Below, in pieces: positions 63,265-64,000 of a stretch of 64,000 nt of DNA. The stretch comes from Pararge aegeria (lineage: Eukaryota; Arthropoda; Insecta; Lepidoptera; Nymphalidae). A program made the position numbers and the translations under genes. The notes under the pieces are model-generated. The model worked only from the letters and a program-made list of their open reading frames with translations, did no database searches and had not been told where the DNA came from. The stretch's first letter is position 1. Every line of letters begins with the position of its first letter. The DNA lies in contig NC_053205.1 in the NCBI RefSeq assembly GCF_905163445.1, positions 3,348,001 to 3,412,000 on the forward strand, given 5' to 3'.

Positions 63265-63700
63265 AAGAATACAGTTTAGAATAATTCGTTTATTTGTAAC
63301 AAATTACCGAATGACATCTTTGAGATGTCTTGCAATAATTACAAATTTTATATATATCAATAAAACTTATGCTTATAAAAAAATCCTATTATAGTATTGA
63401 GGATTTCGTGAATTGCTCTAACTTCATAGTTAAATAATAATTTGACTGTGTTTTTTGATAACAAAAAAAAAACCCGACTAAGTTTGTTGTGGGCTCCTGG
63501 GCACTACATGGGTATAGCCCAACCTTGAAACACTTACAGATCTTCGCTGACTGGTTAATAAAGAATAAAGAATTTTTTAATTTGAATTTCGAATTTTTAG
63601 ACAGATTAACATTTAATCCACAGAGCACTAAGATGGTCTGTGGTATAGCCCAACCTTGTAACACTTACCGATTCTCGCTGACTGGTTAAACTTATTTGGA
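63265..63700 (+). mobile_element. LINE-B 3' end with a 50-bp repeated segment
   Basis: CCGACTAAGTTTGTTGTGGG at 63475. Then GTATAGCCCAACCTTG and CGCTGACTGGTTAA occur at 63512-63560 and again at 63641-63690. Confidence 0.55.
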
Positions 63701-63814
63701 ACGCCGAATACTTTACATTTGGTGTTAGTAGGTCAAGTTTATTAATTGCTATTCAGCGTTTATAAGCCACCGATTATCCAAGTCTAGACCAGGGCATTCG
63801 TTACCCATCAAACA

Positions 63815-64000
63815 TATAATTCTTTATTCAAATACACCCGTAGATGGCAGTTTTGCGTGGATAGATACAAAATCGGGTGGTAGTGAGAAGATGGCGATAA
63901 CTACATTCGTAAACTTAAAACTGAAGCTGCGTGATTTCCAAACGTACCCTAAAAAGCCCATAACAAATGCCCAAAGCCCGTAAAAGTCTGGAATGCCTTG
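63815..64000 (-). mobile_element. LINE-B 3' end, runs off the window
   Basis: ATTCTTTATTCAAATACACC, ATTCGTAAACTTAAAACTGA; diverged. Confidence 0.6.

Overview
This is a eukaryotic, AT-rich, intron-rich and heavily transposon-populated window. Its dispersed repeats (Lep1-type Helitrons ending in CTAG, several tRNA-derived SINE families, short 3' ends of LINEs, foldback MITEs) are typical of Lepidoptera. A butterfly, possibly a nymphalid, is my inference; the species cannot be fixed from the sequence alone.

Only two protein-coding genes are well supported, and they converge tail to tail. From the left edge to 12149 on the + strand lie the last ten coding exons (397 codons plus stop) of the DCAF1/VprBP/Mahjong gene, the WD40 substrate receptor of the CRL4-DDB1 ubiquitin ligase. 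From 49199 down to 20571 on the - strand lies a complete single-minded (sim) gene, the bHLH-PAS master regulator of CNS midline fate: nine coding exons with matching splice phases, 573 codons plus stop, about 28.6 kb, with a 12.5-kb intron inside the PAS-B region. I built both models by reading splice sites and checking phase at every junction.

The 8.4 kb between the two stop codons, the introns, and the 14.8 kb upstream of sim contain repeats and apparently unique non-coding DNA; I find no third gene. Repeat families named here for convenience: SINE-A (A box TGGCGCAGTGG, B box GGTTCGATTCC, tail ending in GTCGTAGTATATTTA), SINE-C (head GGTGATAGCCCAGTGGG, tail GGGCCGATAACGGGTTGAT), SINE-D (tail with GGCCGTGGCTAGTTACCAC), LINE-B (3' end around AGACCAGGGCGCGTTTGGAA), LINE-C (3' end around ACCGGTTCGGAAGGCAGA), Helitron families H1 (Lep1-like), H2, H3 and H4, MITE M1 (ACAACGTG ends), M2 (GCGTTACTTTGCGGAAATCC ends) and M3 (GTGGCGTGCATAGAGG ends).

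The most informative non-genic signals are nested insertions whose boundaries can be read directly (two Helitrons and a SINE-C inside SINE-A copies in the same AT-rich linker; LINEs inside MITEs), local tandem arrays (147 bp x 3 with an open frame; about 190 bp x 3; about 300 bp x 3; 122-153 bp units; a roughly 30-bp minisatellite), several perfect hairpins, and a compact TGACGTGTCA/TGACGTGTCA/TGACTCA cluster in the large sim intron that contains the Sim:Tgo core ACGTG. I do not see a convincing new biological system; the closest candidates are listed with matching caution.
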